Source: Veillonella denticariosi JCM 15641
GTDB lineage: Bacteria > Bacillota > Negativicutes > Veillonellales > Veillonellaceae
Assembly: GCF_002959855.1 (NCBI RefSeq)
Contig: NZ_PPDB01000003.1
Span: 1 to 64,000, forward strand
Reading direction: 5' to 3'
DNA: 64,000 nucleotides
Part shown: in pieces, positions 9,671 through 16,844 of the stretch
Position numbering within the stretch: position 1 is the first letter of the stretch
How the letters are laid out: each line of letters opens with the position of its first letter
Made by a program: the position numbers and the translations under genes
Notes under the pieces: generated by a model
What the model saw: only the letters and a program-made list of their open reading frames with translations
What the model was told of the DNA's origin: nothing
Database searches by the model: none

Positions 9671-9710
9671 AAACCCCTACCGTGAAGGCAGCCCTTCAAC
9701 GACAGGGGTT
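9671..9710 (-). terminator. perR terminator
   Basis: On the minus strand an outer stem AACCCCT/AGGGGTT encloses an inner TGAAGG/CCTTCA stem and is followed by TTTATAGTTTT. It begins six bases after the perR stop codon. Confidence 0.85.
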
Positions 9711-9715
9711 ATGTA

Positions 9716-10135
9716 TTAATGACTTTCTTTTTTAGCACAGGCCGGGCAAACACCTTCAAAGGTAATGTGTTGACCTATAATTCGATAATCGCTACCTTGA
9801 TTAGCAATCTCCGAGATAGCTTTCAAATCGACGCCCATTAAATCCTCCACCTTGTTGCAGCGAATGCAACGGATGTGGCAATGGTCCTCCGTATCCCAAT
9901 CGTAATGAGCCCGTTCATCACCGACCTCTAAAATTTTCACAAGACCGATTTTTTCAAAAATCTCCATTGTCTTGTATACGGTGGCTAAACTCATGCTTGG
10001 ATGTTCCGGACGCAATGTATGATACAACATTTCTGCCGTCGGATGATCATGATGAGCACGCAAAGCATCATAAATCGCAATACGCTGTGGTGTTACCTTA
10101 AACCCCTGACTACGTAAAATCTGTGCGATATCCAT
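9716..10135 (-). CDS. perR: PerR-type peroxide-responsive repressor (Fur family)
   Basis: A 139-residue Fur-family regulator. Every regulatory-metal ligand of Bacillus subtilis PerR is present with a constant offset of six: His31, Asp79, His85, His87 and Asp98 (PerR His37, Asp85, His91, His93, Asp104). Asp98, where Fur has Glu, favours PerR over Fur or Zur. Structural-zinc cysteines are Cys90, Cys93, Cys130 and Cys133. The N-terminal half is a winged helix. In PerR, iron-catalysed oxidation of the two histidines releases DNA. Its own promoter and a terminator make it a single-gene unit. Confidence 0.88.
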   Translation of the reverse strand: MDIAQILRSQGFKVTPQRIAIYDALRAHHDHPTAEMLYHTLRPEHPSMSLATVYKTMEIFEKIGLVKILEVGDERAHYDWDTEDHCHIRCIRCNKVEDLMGVDLKAISEIANQGSDYRIIGQHITFEGVCPACAKKESH

Positions 10136-10174
10136 AATAATCTACCTTTCTCCACTTGGAAATCTACAAGGTAT

Positions 10175-10190
10175 TGGCCATTATCGGCCA
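10175..10190. promoter_or_regulatory. Inverted repeat in the perR leader
   Basis: TGGCC-N6-GGCCA lies in the untranslated region between the perR promoter and its start codon, beside two copies of CTTGTA. It could form a small RNA stem or bind a protein. No known site matches it. Confidence 0.3.
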
Positions 10191-10213
10191 TTTACAAGAA
10201 ATAATTATTCTTT

Positions 10214-10242
10214 ATTATAGCAAAATTCTCACCATTTATCAA
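10214..10242 (-). promoter_or_regulatory. perR promoter with possible PerR-like site
   Basis: On the minus strand TTGATA (10237-10242), a 17-base spacer and TATAAT (10214-10219) form a strong promoter. Overlapping and just after the -10 is AGAATAATTATTTCT, an AT-rich near-palindrome loosely similar to PerR boxes (TTATAATNATTATAA). Autoregulation is plausible but the match is weak. Confidence 0.7.
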
Positions 10243-10269
10243 GATAAACAGTAGCAAGTATTAGGTAAT

Positions 10270-10302
10270 AAAAAATGTGGATTGCCCAAAAGCAATCCAC
10301 AT
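10270..10302 (-). terminator. Terminator of the DEAD-box helicase gene
   Basis: A perfect 11-bp stem (ATGTGGATTGC, 10275-10285, with 10292-10302) is followed on the minus strand by TTTTTTATT. It lies 5 bases after the cshA stop codon. Confidence 0.9.
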
Positions 10303-10306
10303 CATA

Positions 10307-11851
10307 TCAATCTTTAAAGTACGGCTTAAAGCCTTCCCCTTGATGGCGTTGTTTCTTCTCACCGCGTGGACGATCAAACTTTCGATCATCACGGCGACGG
10401 TCACTTCTACGATCACCTTTGCGGTCATCACGACTGCGACGAGAACGATCTCCATCTCGACGACGATCACCGTCACGACGGCGACGGTCGCTGCGACCGC
10501 GACTGCTATCACGGCGACGACGTACGCGCAACGGTTTTTCCTCCGTAATATTAACAGGGGTCGTATCCGGTTCCTTTGTCAACAATTTAAGAGCCGCTGC
10601 TAACAGCGTTACGGAATCCGTATCGTTCAACAACTCCTCGGCACTCGTTTTAAACGGCGCCAATGCCTCTAAATTATCCGTCATTTCAACGAGGCTTTCA
10701 ATTGCCAAACGTTGTTGACCTTCAAGGACTTCACCTAAGGAAGGTGCACGACGGCGTGCGATTTTACGTTTCGTTAAACGCTCGATAGCATGTAAATGCT
10801 CCATTTCACGAAGAATAACGAACGTGAAAGCTTGACCCGCCTTACCGGCACGGCCTGTACGACCTACGCGATGTGTATAGCTTTCAGGATCTTGAGGCAT
10901 ATCATAGTTATATACGTGAGACACGCCGGAAATATCAAGACCACGAGCCGCTACATCCGTAGCAACAAGAATATCGATAGTGCCTTCACGGAATTGGCGA
11001 ATTACGCTGTCCCGTTTTTGCTGAGACAAATCGCCATGGATGCCTTCCGCCATGTAACCGCGTTTCTTAAGACCTTCCGTCACTTCATCAACACGGCGTT
11101 TCGTACGCGTGAAAATGATAGCGAGGTCAGGTGTCTGAATATCAAACAGACGGCAAAGAACATCAAATTTTTGACGGTCCTGTACTTCGATATAGTATTG
11201 TTCAATCAAGTCCATCGTCACTTGAGTCGGTTTCATGCGAATCAAGGTCGGCTCTGTTAAATACGTTTCAGCCAATTGTTGAATGGCTTTCGGCATCGTA
11301 GCAGAGAACAACAATGTCTGATGATCTTCCGGGATAGCCCCTAAAATTTTATTGATGTCATCAACAAAGCCCATGTTTAACATTTCATCGGCTTCGTCCA
11401 ATACGACAACTTTCACATGGTCAAAGTGGATAGAACCGCGATCCATATGGTCCATCAATCGGCCCGGTGTGGCAACGATGATTTGAGGGTTCTTTTTCAA
11501 TGCACGGAACTGACGACCGATATCTTGACCGCCGTAAATAGGCAAGGCCGTGATATTCGTGTACTGAGCCATTTTGTTAAGCTCTTCAGCTACTTGAATA
11601 GCTAATTCTCGTGTAGGGGATAAAATCACTACTTGAACGTGACGCTCGTTCCCGTCTACGCGTTCCAATACAGGTAAGCCGAATGCGGCGGTCTTGCCGG
11701 TGCCTGTTTGAGCCTGACCGATCATATCTTTACCGCTCATGGCTACCGGGATAGCTTCCTGTTGAATTGGCGTAGGCTCTTCAAAGCCCATATCGTTTAA
11801 CGCTCTTAGAACAGGTTCGCTAATCATTAATTGTTCAAATTTTTCTAACAT
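10307..11851 (-). CDS. cshA: DEAD-box ATP-dependent RNA helicase
   Basis: A 514-residue helicase with the usual two RecA-like domains: Q-motif and Walker A (AQTGTGKT) near 46-53, [14 protein letters not shown], and the C-terminal ARGLDI and [10 protein letters not shown] motifs. After about residue 440 comes a low-complexity tail of repeated RRD/RSDRR units, a basic RNA-binding extension typical of CshA/DeaD. It likely works in RNA turnover, ribosome assembly and cold response. AGGAGG is present upstream and the unit ends with a strong terminator. The gene symbol is by family resemblance. Confidence 0.9.
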   Translation of the reverse strand: MLEKFEQLMISEPVLRALNDMGFEEPTPIQQEAIPVAMSGKDMIGQAQTGTGKTAAFGLPVLERVDGNERHVQVVILSPTRELAIQVAEELNKMAQYTNITALPIYGGQDIGRQFRALKKNPQIIVATPGRLMDHMDRGSIHFDHVKVVVLDEADEMLNMGFVDDINKILGAIPEDHQTLLFSATMPKAIQQLAETYLTEPTLIRMKPTQVTMDLIEQYYIEVQDRQKFDVLCRLFDIQTPDLAIIFTRTKRRVDEVTEGLKKRGYMAEGIHGDLSQQKRDSVIRQFREGTIDILVATDVAARGLDISGVSHVYNYDMPQDPESYTHRVGRTGRAGKAGQAFTFVILREMEHLHAIERLTKRKIARRRAPSLGEVLEGQQRLAIESLVEMTDNLEALAPFKTSAEELLNDTDSVTLLAAALKLLTKEPDTTPVNITEEKPLRVRRRRDSSRGRSDRRRRDGDRRRDGDRSRRSRDDRKGDRRSDRRRDDRKFDRPRGEKKQRHQGEGFKPYFKD

Positions 11852-11948
11852 CTAAATGTGTTTCCTCCTATCGCGCACGAACTATGCGCATTTGAATAGT
11901 ATATCATATTTCGAGTGTGAGAGCTATAAGAGTAATTCTGAATCTGAA

Positions 11949-12377
11949 CTAAATAGGATTTCTTCTCCCCCTAAAACGTTCCATTAAAATAATTCCACCT
12001 GTTACACATAGCAAAACAATGTACGATAAATGAATAGACGTATACAAGCATTCAACAAAAACAACCCATAGAATTAATAGTAATTTAGAAATCCATTTTG
12101 TTGTTATTCTATCAGCTATCATAAATATAGATAAATTGATAATTATTTTAATGATTATCGCAGCAATAATAACTATTGATGTAAATTCTGCTCTATAATC
12201 TGTCAGTTCATATAAAGGATATAATAAATAACTCAATAGACCACTAAGTATTATTAAAAACCAAATATTTAGGCCCTTTAAAAGTTTAGATTTACTATAG
12301 TAAAATACTCCAACCAAAAGAAAGAGTAAAACACTAAGTAATACTCCTATAATTAATAGATAATCTAACTGAATCAT
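11949..12377 (-). CDS. Small membrane protein, unknown
   Basis: A 142-residue hydrophobic protein with about four predicted membrane segments (near 6-27, 37-54, 66-90 and 99-130) and a basic C-terminus (RFRGRRNP). I do not recognise the family. Its start overlaps the stop of the 53-residue upstream frame (ATGA), so it is translationally coupled. It is the last gene of an AT-rich island whose base composition clearly differs from the core genes around it. A protective or immunity-like role is only a guess from context. Confidence 0.6.
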   Translation of the reverse strand: MIQLDYLLIIGVLLSVLLFLLVGVFYYSKSKLLKGLNIWFLIILSGLLSYLLYPLYELTDYRAEFTSIVIIAAIIIKIIINLSIFMIADRITTKWISKLLLILWVVFVECLYTSIHLSYIVLLCVTGGIILMERFRGRRNPI

Positions 12378-12535
12378 AGTTTATACTGTCCTTTAATCAT
12401 TTTTTTATTTCTAGAAAATAAATCCTTAACAAATTCAAACACACCTTCTTTTTGTTCTTCCTCTGTAGATGCATTTTCAATATCATATAATGCTGGATTC
12501 CCAGAAATACCAATAGAATAATTATTTGATTTCAT
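12374..12535 (-). CDS. 53-residue hypothetical protein
   Basis: A short frame from ATG at 12535 to TGA at 12374, overlapping both neighbours by ATGA junctions: the decayed gene upstream and the membrane protein downstream. The product starts MKSNNYSIGISGNP and has an acidic stretch (STEEEQKE) followed by FEFVKDLF. I see no membrane segment and recognise no family. The double overlap is the best evidence that it was translated. It could also be a C-terminal remnant. Confidence 0.5.
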   Translation of the reverse strand: MKSNNYSIGISGNPALYDIENASTEEEQKEGVFEFVKDLFSRNKKMIKGQYKL

Positions 12536-12986
12536 AAAAAAGTTTTTCTCAAATAATCATATCCAATCGCCCACTCTACTAAAAATACCGGAATATCCTC
12601 ATTATCATAATCAGAACCTCTCCAAATAGCAGTTTCTCTAAAGTAACTAAGACCATTTTGAACTAATTTGGTTTCTAAGCAGAATTCACCTGCCAAGCTT
12701 ATATTATTCTCTAAAAGTGCACCTCTTATTATTAAACACTCTTATTCCCAACTTTCATAATTTAAATACTCAAAATATCGCAATGCAATTTGAGCATCCC
12801 ACAAGTTATTTATAAGCATAACTTTAAAGAGACTATTTACTACTTCATACTCACTAGATATATAATACTCATTTGTTAACAAAAATCTATATATCTGCTC
12901 ACCTTCATTGCATTTACTTTACCAGGACTCAAAATATCTTGTAGATTATTCATGTTTAACATTTTACTTATTTGAAACTGATCCAT
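12532..12986 (-). pseudogene. Decayed gene with a frameshift and an internal stop
   Basis: Reading starts at ATG 12986 (MDQFQISKML...) and is lost by a frameshift around 12905-12925. The continuing frame (EQIYRFLLTNEYYISSEYEVV...) is then broken by TAA at 12742-12744. It resumes as coding-like sequence (GALLENNISLAGEF, AIWRGSDYDNEDIPVF) to TGA at 12532. Restored, it would be a soluble acidic protein of about 150 residues. Its stop overlaps the next start, so it was once part of the operon. Family unknown. Confidence 0.6.
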
Positions 12987-13007
12987 ATAAAATACGCCTC
13001 ACCTGAA

Positions 13008-13073
13008 CTATACGCACTGGATAAAAGTCAGAAAAATGCAACCAATCCGCTTAAGTACTCTTTTTAAACTCAT
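13008..13073 (-). pseudogene. Truncated duplicate of the 103-residue membrane gene
   Basis: The frame ATG 13073 to TAG 13008 encodes MSLKRVLKRIGCIF..., which matches the start of the gene at 14166-14477 (LKWIGC) and then diverges. It keeps an SD-like GAGAGGG. It is the stump of the second gene of a tandemly duplicated pair. Confidence 0.6.
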
Positions 13074-13523
13074 AAGATCCCTCTCAAAATAACACTTATA
13101 TTAATAAAGTCAAAATTAATATATTTGCTATTTAAAGAATATATTTTTTAATGCATAAGCAGAACCAGCAATACCAAATAGTATAGAAAAAATAGCAAAA
13201 AGGCCGCGTTTATAATACAAACTATTCCGCTTTTGATAAAAACCTGTACACATTGTAAAAAGCACGAATACGCCCCAAGCAACACCAAAGCAGGCCATAA
13301 ACGCATAATCTTTGTCAATTAGAAATTTAAAATTTAATAGAATTATACTTATAATTGCAATTATTGCTAAATACTTGGTTAAATCGCCAAAAGCCCTATG
13401 CCTTTTGATATATTCATACTCTTCATCAATGACACGTTTACTAATCTCAAGTTTATATAACCCTATAGATAACGACATAGACATAAAAACAAAAAAAAAT
13501 CCTAATGTTTCAAGTTTACTCAT
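13039..13523 (-). repeat. Tandem duplication, copy B
   Basis: This segment holds a membrane-protein gene, the spacer (AACACTTATATTAATAAAGTC) and the start of a second gene. It matches 14457-14942 in both coding and non-coding parts. The similarity in the spacer shows DNA duplication rather than protein convergence. Confidence 0.8.
13128..13523 (-). CDS. Small membrane protein, paralogue B
   Basis: A 131-residue protein with about four predicted membrane segments (near 5-22, 50-68, 75-96 and 107-127) and a conserved cytoplasmic-looking stretch VIDEEYEYIKRHRAFGDLTKY between the first two. It is clearly homologous to the product of 14550-14942. An in-frame ATG lies five codons upstream (13538), but the start MSKLETLG matches the paralogue, and GGTGGG lies just before it. 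Function unknown; family not recognised. Confidence 0.65.
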   Translation of the reverse strand: MSKLETLGFFFVFMSMSLSIGLYKLEISKRVIDEEYEYIKRHRAFGDLTKYLAIIAIISIILLNFKFLIDKDYAFMACFGVAWGVFVLFTMCTGFYQKRNSLYYKRGLFAIFSILFGIAGSAYALKNIFFK

Positions 13524-13545
13524 TTTCCCACCATCCACTATATAA

Positions 13546-14142
13546 CTACTTACTCAAATACTGACGAAGTGTTTGATTTTCTAATGGCCCTAATTGTAAC
13601 GCCTTCCGATTTTTAATTGCATTGATGGCTAATGCTTCAAAAGTATCTTTATCAAACTCAGAAAACTCGTTAAAGGAATTAAACACTATAAATCGTTGAT
13701 TCAATAAATTAGGTAATACCTCCAAATCTTTCGTTCTTACTCTATCTAGCTCATTTCGTGCATAAGATTCATATCTCTCATCATCTGCATTATTCTTGCT
13801 AAACCGACCTATATCAAGATTATCAGAATAATAGCTATATATAGCCTTCTGATAGAAATCAATTTTAGTCAATTTTCCGAATTCAAAATTATAATAAGCA
13901 TTATTTCTTAAAATATGCTCACTACCATGCTCACCAATAATAGCCCCTGTAGAAAGATCTACTATATCATTATGCTTAATCTGATTTTCCTTTCTATACG
14001 ATACATAGAAAGGTAGCTTTATAGGATGTCCAGCGTATAAACTTGTATATCGTTGTTTACTATCAAAAAAGATTTCATGCCATATATCTCTATCACTTTC
14101 ATCAAGACTAGAAATATTAGGGTATAACTCATCAAGACTCAC
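13546..14142 (-). CDS. 198-residue hypothetical protein
   Basis: A soluble, Asp/Asn/Tyr-rich protein without membrane segments or signal peptide. The N-terminal VSLDELYPNISSLDESD leads into a predicted mixed alpha/beta body. It starts at GTG with no convincing ribosome binding site, and the frame is open for only five codons upstream. It could therefore be a remnant of a longer protein. It sits between the two copies of the duplicated membrane-protein gene. I recognise no family; a toxin-domain fragment or immunity protein would fit the context but is not shown by the sequence. Confidence 0.5.
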   Translation of the reverse strand: MSLDELYPNISSLDESDRDIWHEIFFDSKQRYTSLYAGHPIKLPFYVSYRKENQIKHNDIVDLSTGAIIGEHGSEHILRNNAYYNFEFGKLTKIDFYQKAIYSYYSDNLDIGRFSKNNADDERYESYARNELDRVRTKDLEVLPNLLNQRFIVFNSFNEFSEFDKDTFEALAINAIKNRKALQLGPLENQTLRQYLSK

Positions 14143-14165
14143 ATTAAATTGCGTTTCTTAAGCAT

Positions 14166-14477
14166 CTATCCGAGGAATGAAAGTGTTATATTTATATCTT
14201 TATTCCAAGCATCTAGCAAACTTACATTTTCATCAAAAATACCAATACCGTCTAAAGTTATGTAATAGAGTTTATTATCCACCTCATGAACAGCAACTAC
14301 ATTATCAGCAATCTTACGATTTTCATTGCCATAGTATAATCCGCTCTCTTGAAGTTCACTTAAATAAATCAAACTATTTTTAAAGTCGCCACCCACCAAG
14401 AAATATATCAATAATCCCGTTATGATGATATAAATCAATATTATTATGATAATGATACAACCAATCCACTTAAGCAC
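14166..14477 (-). CDS. 103-residue single-span membrane protein, possibly restarted
   Basis: One strong N-terminal membrane segment (WIGCIIIIIILIYIIITG) is followed by a soluble domain of about 75 residues, probably outside the inner membrane. The apparent original start (ATG 14490-14492, SD GAGAGGG) gives only MNLK before TGA at 14478-14480; the present start is the GTG immediately after it. The duplicated copy at 13008-13073 has AGA at that codon, so TGA looks like a nonsense mutation. Expression may be weak. Function unknown. Confidence 0.5.
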   Translation of the reverse strand: MLKWIGCIIIIIILIYIIITGLLIYFLVGGDFKNSLIYLSELQESGLYYGNENRKIADNVVAVHEVDNKLYYITLDGIGIFDENVSLLDAWNKDINITLSFLG

Positions 14478-14942
14478 TCACTTTAAATTCATAAGTTCCC
14501 TCTCAAAATAACACTTATATTAATAAAGTCAGAATTGATATATGGTCTATTAAAATAATACATTCCTAAATGCATAAGCATACACAACCATAGCAAATAA
14601 TAAGGAGCACATTGCAACAAGACTCCGTTTAAAATATACACTGTCTCTCTTCTGACAAAGCCCTGTAAGCATTGTAAAAAAGAAGAAAAACAACCAAACA
14701 CTGCCATAACTGACTATAAATTTATAATCTTTGTCGATTATAAATTTAAGATTTAATATTATTAAACTTATAATAGAAGTTATAGATAAATACTTTGTTA
14801 GGTTACCAAAAACTCTATGCTTTTTTATATATTCAAACTCCTCATCAATGACAACTTTACTAATCTCAAGTTTATATAACCCTATAGATAACGACATAGA
14901 CATAAAAACAAAAAAATATCCTAATGTTTCAAGTTTACTCAT
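14457..14942 (-). repeat. Tandem duplication, copy A
   Basis: This is the partner of 13039-13523. It carries the same membrane-protein gene, spacer and start of a second gene. In this copy the second gene is full length apart from an early stop codon. Confidence 0.8.
14550..14942 (-). CDS. Small membrane protein, paralogue A
   Basis: A 130-residue protein with the same layout as 13128-13523: short N-terminal segment, conserved VIDEEFEYIKKHRVFGNLTKY stretch, then three hydrophobic segments. Identity is highest in the first 50 residues and lower in the last two segments, so the copies have diverged. Its ATG overlaps the TGA of an upstream coding remnant (ATGA). Function unknown. Confidence 0.65.
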   Translation of the reverse strand: MSKLETLGYFFVFMSMSLSIGLYKLEISKVVIDEEFEYIKKHRVFGNLTKYLSITSIISLIILNLKFIIDKDYKFIVSYGSVWLFFFFFTMLTGLCQKRDSVYFKRSLVAMCSLLFAMVVYAYAFRNVLF

Positions 14943-15040
14943 TTTTCACCAGTCTCTTTTACAATACACTCTTAGACGTTCTTAATTATAGCATACGACA
15001 GCTCCTCACTTTTAAGATATTGATCTCCTATATTAAACAC
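14939..15040 (-). pseudogene. Coding remnant ahead of the small-membrane-protein island
   Basis: The frame reads VFNIGDQYLKSEELSYAII..., has one internal stop (TAA), continues ECIVKETGEK and ends in a TGA that overlaps the next ATG. The composition and the ATGA junction suggest the 3' tail of a lost gene, perhaps a toxin-like protein upstream of its partner. The call rests on a short sequence. Confidence 0.35.
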
Positions 15041-15066
15041 AAAAAAGCACCTCCTTCAAGGTGCCT
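15041..15066 (-). terminator. Terminator of the aldehyde dehydrogenase gene
   Basis: On the minus strand the stem GCACCT/AGGTGC is followed by six T. It lies 36 bases after the stop codon. Confidence 0.85.
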
Positions 15067-15101
15067 CTTTGTTATAGTTTATTGGAGAAATTGATATGTT
15101 A

Positions 15102-16586
15102 TTAATCTAAGTCGTAGAACCCAGATGGTTTATCGCTCAAGTTTACGATGATATTTTTCATTTGAGTATAGTGCTCAAGGATAACTTTGTGAGTTTCGCG
15201 TCCGATACCGGATTGTTTATAGCCGCCGAACGGAGCGCCTGCAGGGATGGAATTATATGTATTTACCCACATACGACCTGTTTCGATACCGCGAGCTACG
15301 CGGATAGCACGGTTGATGTTTTGAGTGAATACGCCACCGCCAAGGCCGTATAAGCTGTCATTTGCTTGTTCGATAACTTCTTCTTCGCTGTGAAATTTGA
15401 TGACAACGGCTACAGGTCCGAAGATTTCTTCGCGAGCTACGCGCATATCATTTGTAGCATCTGCGATAAGAGTAGGTCTTACGAAGCACCCTTTACCAAG
15501 TTCACCATCAGTAACACGCACACCACCGACTACGACGCGAGCACCTTCTTCTTTTGCAAGGTCTACATAGCTAAGTACTTTGTTAACTTGATCTTCGTAG
15601 ATCAAGGAACCGAGTTGAGTGGATGGATCCCATGGCAAACCGACTTTCACCTTATCGAATAGTGCGGCAAGTTCAGCTACGAATTTATCGTAAATTGTAT
15701 CTTGTACGAAGATACGGGAACCGGCACAGCATACTTGACCTTGGTTGAAGAGGATGCCGAGCATTGCCCCATCAAGAGCTTGTTTCCAGTTCGCATCATC
15801 AAAGAAGATATTCGCAGATTTACCACCTAATTCCAATGTAGCAGGAATCAAGCGTTCAGATGCTGCTTTATATACATCTAGACCTACCTCTGTAGAGCCT
15901 GTGAAAGCAAGTTTACTGAAACCAGGATGATCAAGGATATATTGACCGGATTTAGAACCTTTACCAGTGATGATGTTTACGACACCTGGTGGCAAGATTT
16001 CTTTCAAAATATCGCCTAATACTAAAAGGCTAAGAGATGTGTGGCTAGAAGGTTTGATAACAACTGTACAACCTGCCGCAAGAGCTGGTGCCAATTTCCA
16101 AGCGGCCATCAGGAATGGGAAGTTCCAAGGCACAACTTGACCTACAACGCCAATCGGTTCGCGAACAATAAGGCTTAATGTATTTTCATCAAATACTTGT
16201 GCAGAACCTTCTTCGGAACGAAGCACGCCAGCGAAGTAACGGAAATGGTCAGCCCCAAGTGGAATATCCACGTTCAATGTTTCACGGATAGGTTTACCGT
16301 TGTCATATGTTTCAACTTGCGCCAAATGTTCTTTATGCGCATCGATAGTCTCCGCAATTTTTAACAAATAATCAGCGCGTTCTACTTGAGATACTTTTTT
16401 CCATGTTTTGAAAGCTTCTGTTGCAGCCTCTACAGCTCTATCAACATCATCATTCGTCGCCTCTGCACAGATAGCGAGTTGTTCGCCATTAGCAGGGTTA
16501 TATACATTAAATTCAGCACCGTCAGATGCCTTTACCCATTCATTATTAATTAAAAGTCCATATCTTTCTTTAAGGTTCAAGCTCAT
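15102..16586 (-). CDS. NAD(P)-dependent aldehyde dehydrogenase
   Basis: A 494-residue member of the ALDH superfamily. Landmarks are PWNFPF, the cofactor loop GSTEVG, the general-base Glu in LELGGKS, and the catalytic Cys in GQVCCAGS near residue 300. EEIFGPV and PFGGYKQSGIGRE follow. It oxidises an aldehyde to the acid in the cytoplasm. The close match to AldA/acetaldehyde-type enzymes suggests acetaldehyde or a similar short substrate, but specificity cannot be read. It has its own promoter and terminator. RBS is AGAGGAGG. Confidence 0.92.
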   Translation of the reverse strand: MSLNLKERYGLLINNEWVKASDGAEFNVYNPANGEQLAICAEATNDDVDRAVEAATEAFKTWKKVSQVERADYLLKIAETIDAHKEHLAQVETYDNGKPIRETLNVDIPLGADHFRYFAGVLRSEEGSAQVFDENTLSLIVREPIGVVGQVVPWNFPFLMAAWKLAPALAAGCTVVIKPSSHTSLSLLVLGDILKEILPPGVVNIITGKGSKSGQYILDHPGFSKLAFTGSTEVGLDVYKAASERLIPATLELGGKSANIFFDDANWKQALDGAMLGILFNQGQVCCAGSRIFVQDTIYDKFVAELAALFDKVKVGLPWDPSTQLGSLIYEDQVNKVLSYVDLAKEEGARVVVGGVRVTDGELGKGCFVRPTLIADATNDMRVAREEIFGPVAVVIKFHSEEEVIEQANDSLYGLGGGVFTQNINRAIRVARGIETGRMWVNTYNSIPAGAPFGGYKQSGIGRETHKVILEHYTQMKNIIVNLSDKPSGFYDLD

Positions 16587-16639
16587 TGCATTACCTCCTC
16601 TTTAGGAATATGATTTGGAAATTTCCCCTCTGTGATTCC

Positions 16640-16668
16640 ATCATACTCCTTACATCTAAAATTTTCAA
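16640..16668 (-). promoter_or_regulatory. Aldehyde dehydrogenase promoter
   Basis: On the minus strand TTGAAA (16663-16668), a 17-base spacer and TATGAT (16640-16645) lie about 55 bases before the start codon. Confidence 0.75.
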
Positions 16669-16732
16669 TTAGATATATTGTTTTCGATATATCTGTTCTG
16701 CATTAACATGCATAATTTTTAGCTATATAGAG

Positions 16733-16767
16733 AAACCACACCCTCTAAAACCATAGAGGGTGCGGTT
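16733..16767 (-). terminator. tex operon terminator
   Basis: A stem of about 14 bp (AACCGCACCCTCTA paired with TAGAGGGTGTGGTT, one mismatch) is followed on the minus strand by a U-rich TCTCTATAT. It ends the recQ-thyA-folA-tex transcript. Confidence 0.8.
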
Positions 16768-16844
16768 TTGGGTATAATAACTTTTAGTCAAGAATGACTA
16801 TCATTTTAAATTTGTTAATGTAGATTAACTAGATTTCTAATAAA

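Noticed and set aside
10261-10718. Several overlapping open frames opposite or beside the helicase tail
   Set aside because: They come from the repetitive Arg/Asp-coding tail of the DEAD-box helicase and are low-complexity artefacts.
11949-15040. The first island as a complete toxin-antitoxin or defence system
   Set aside because: No nuclease, protease, ATPase or other effector domain could be recognised, and several of its genes are broken.
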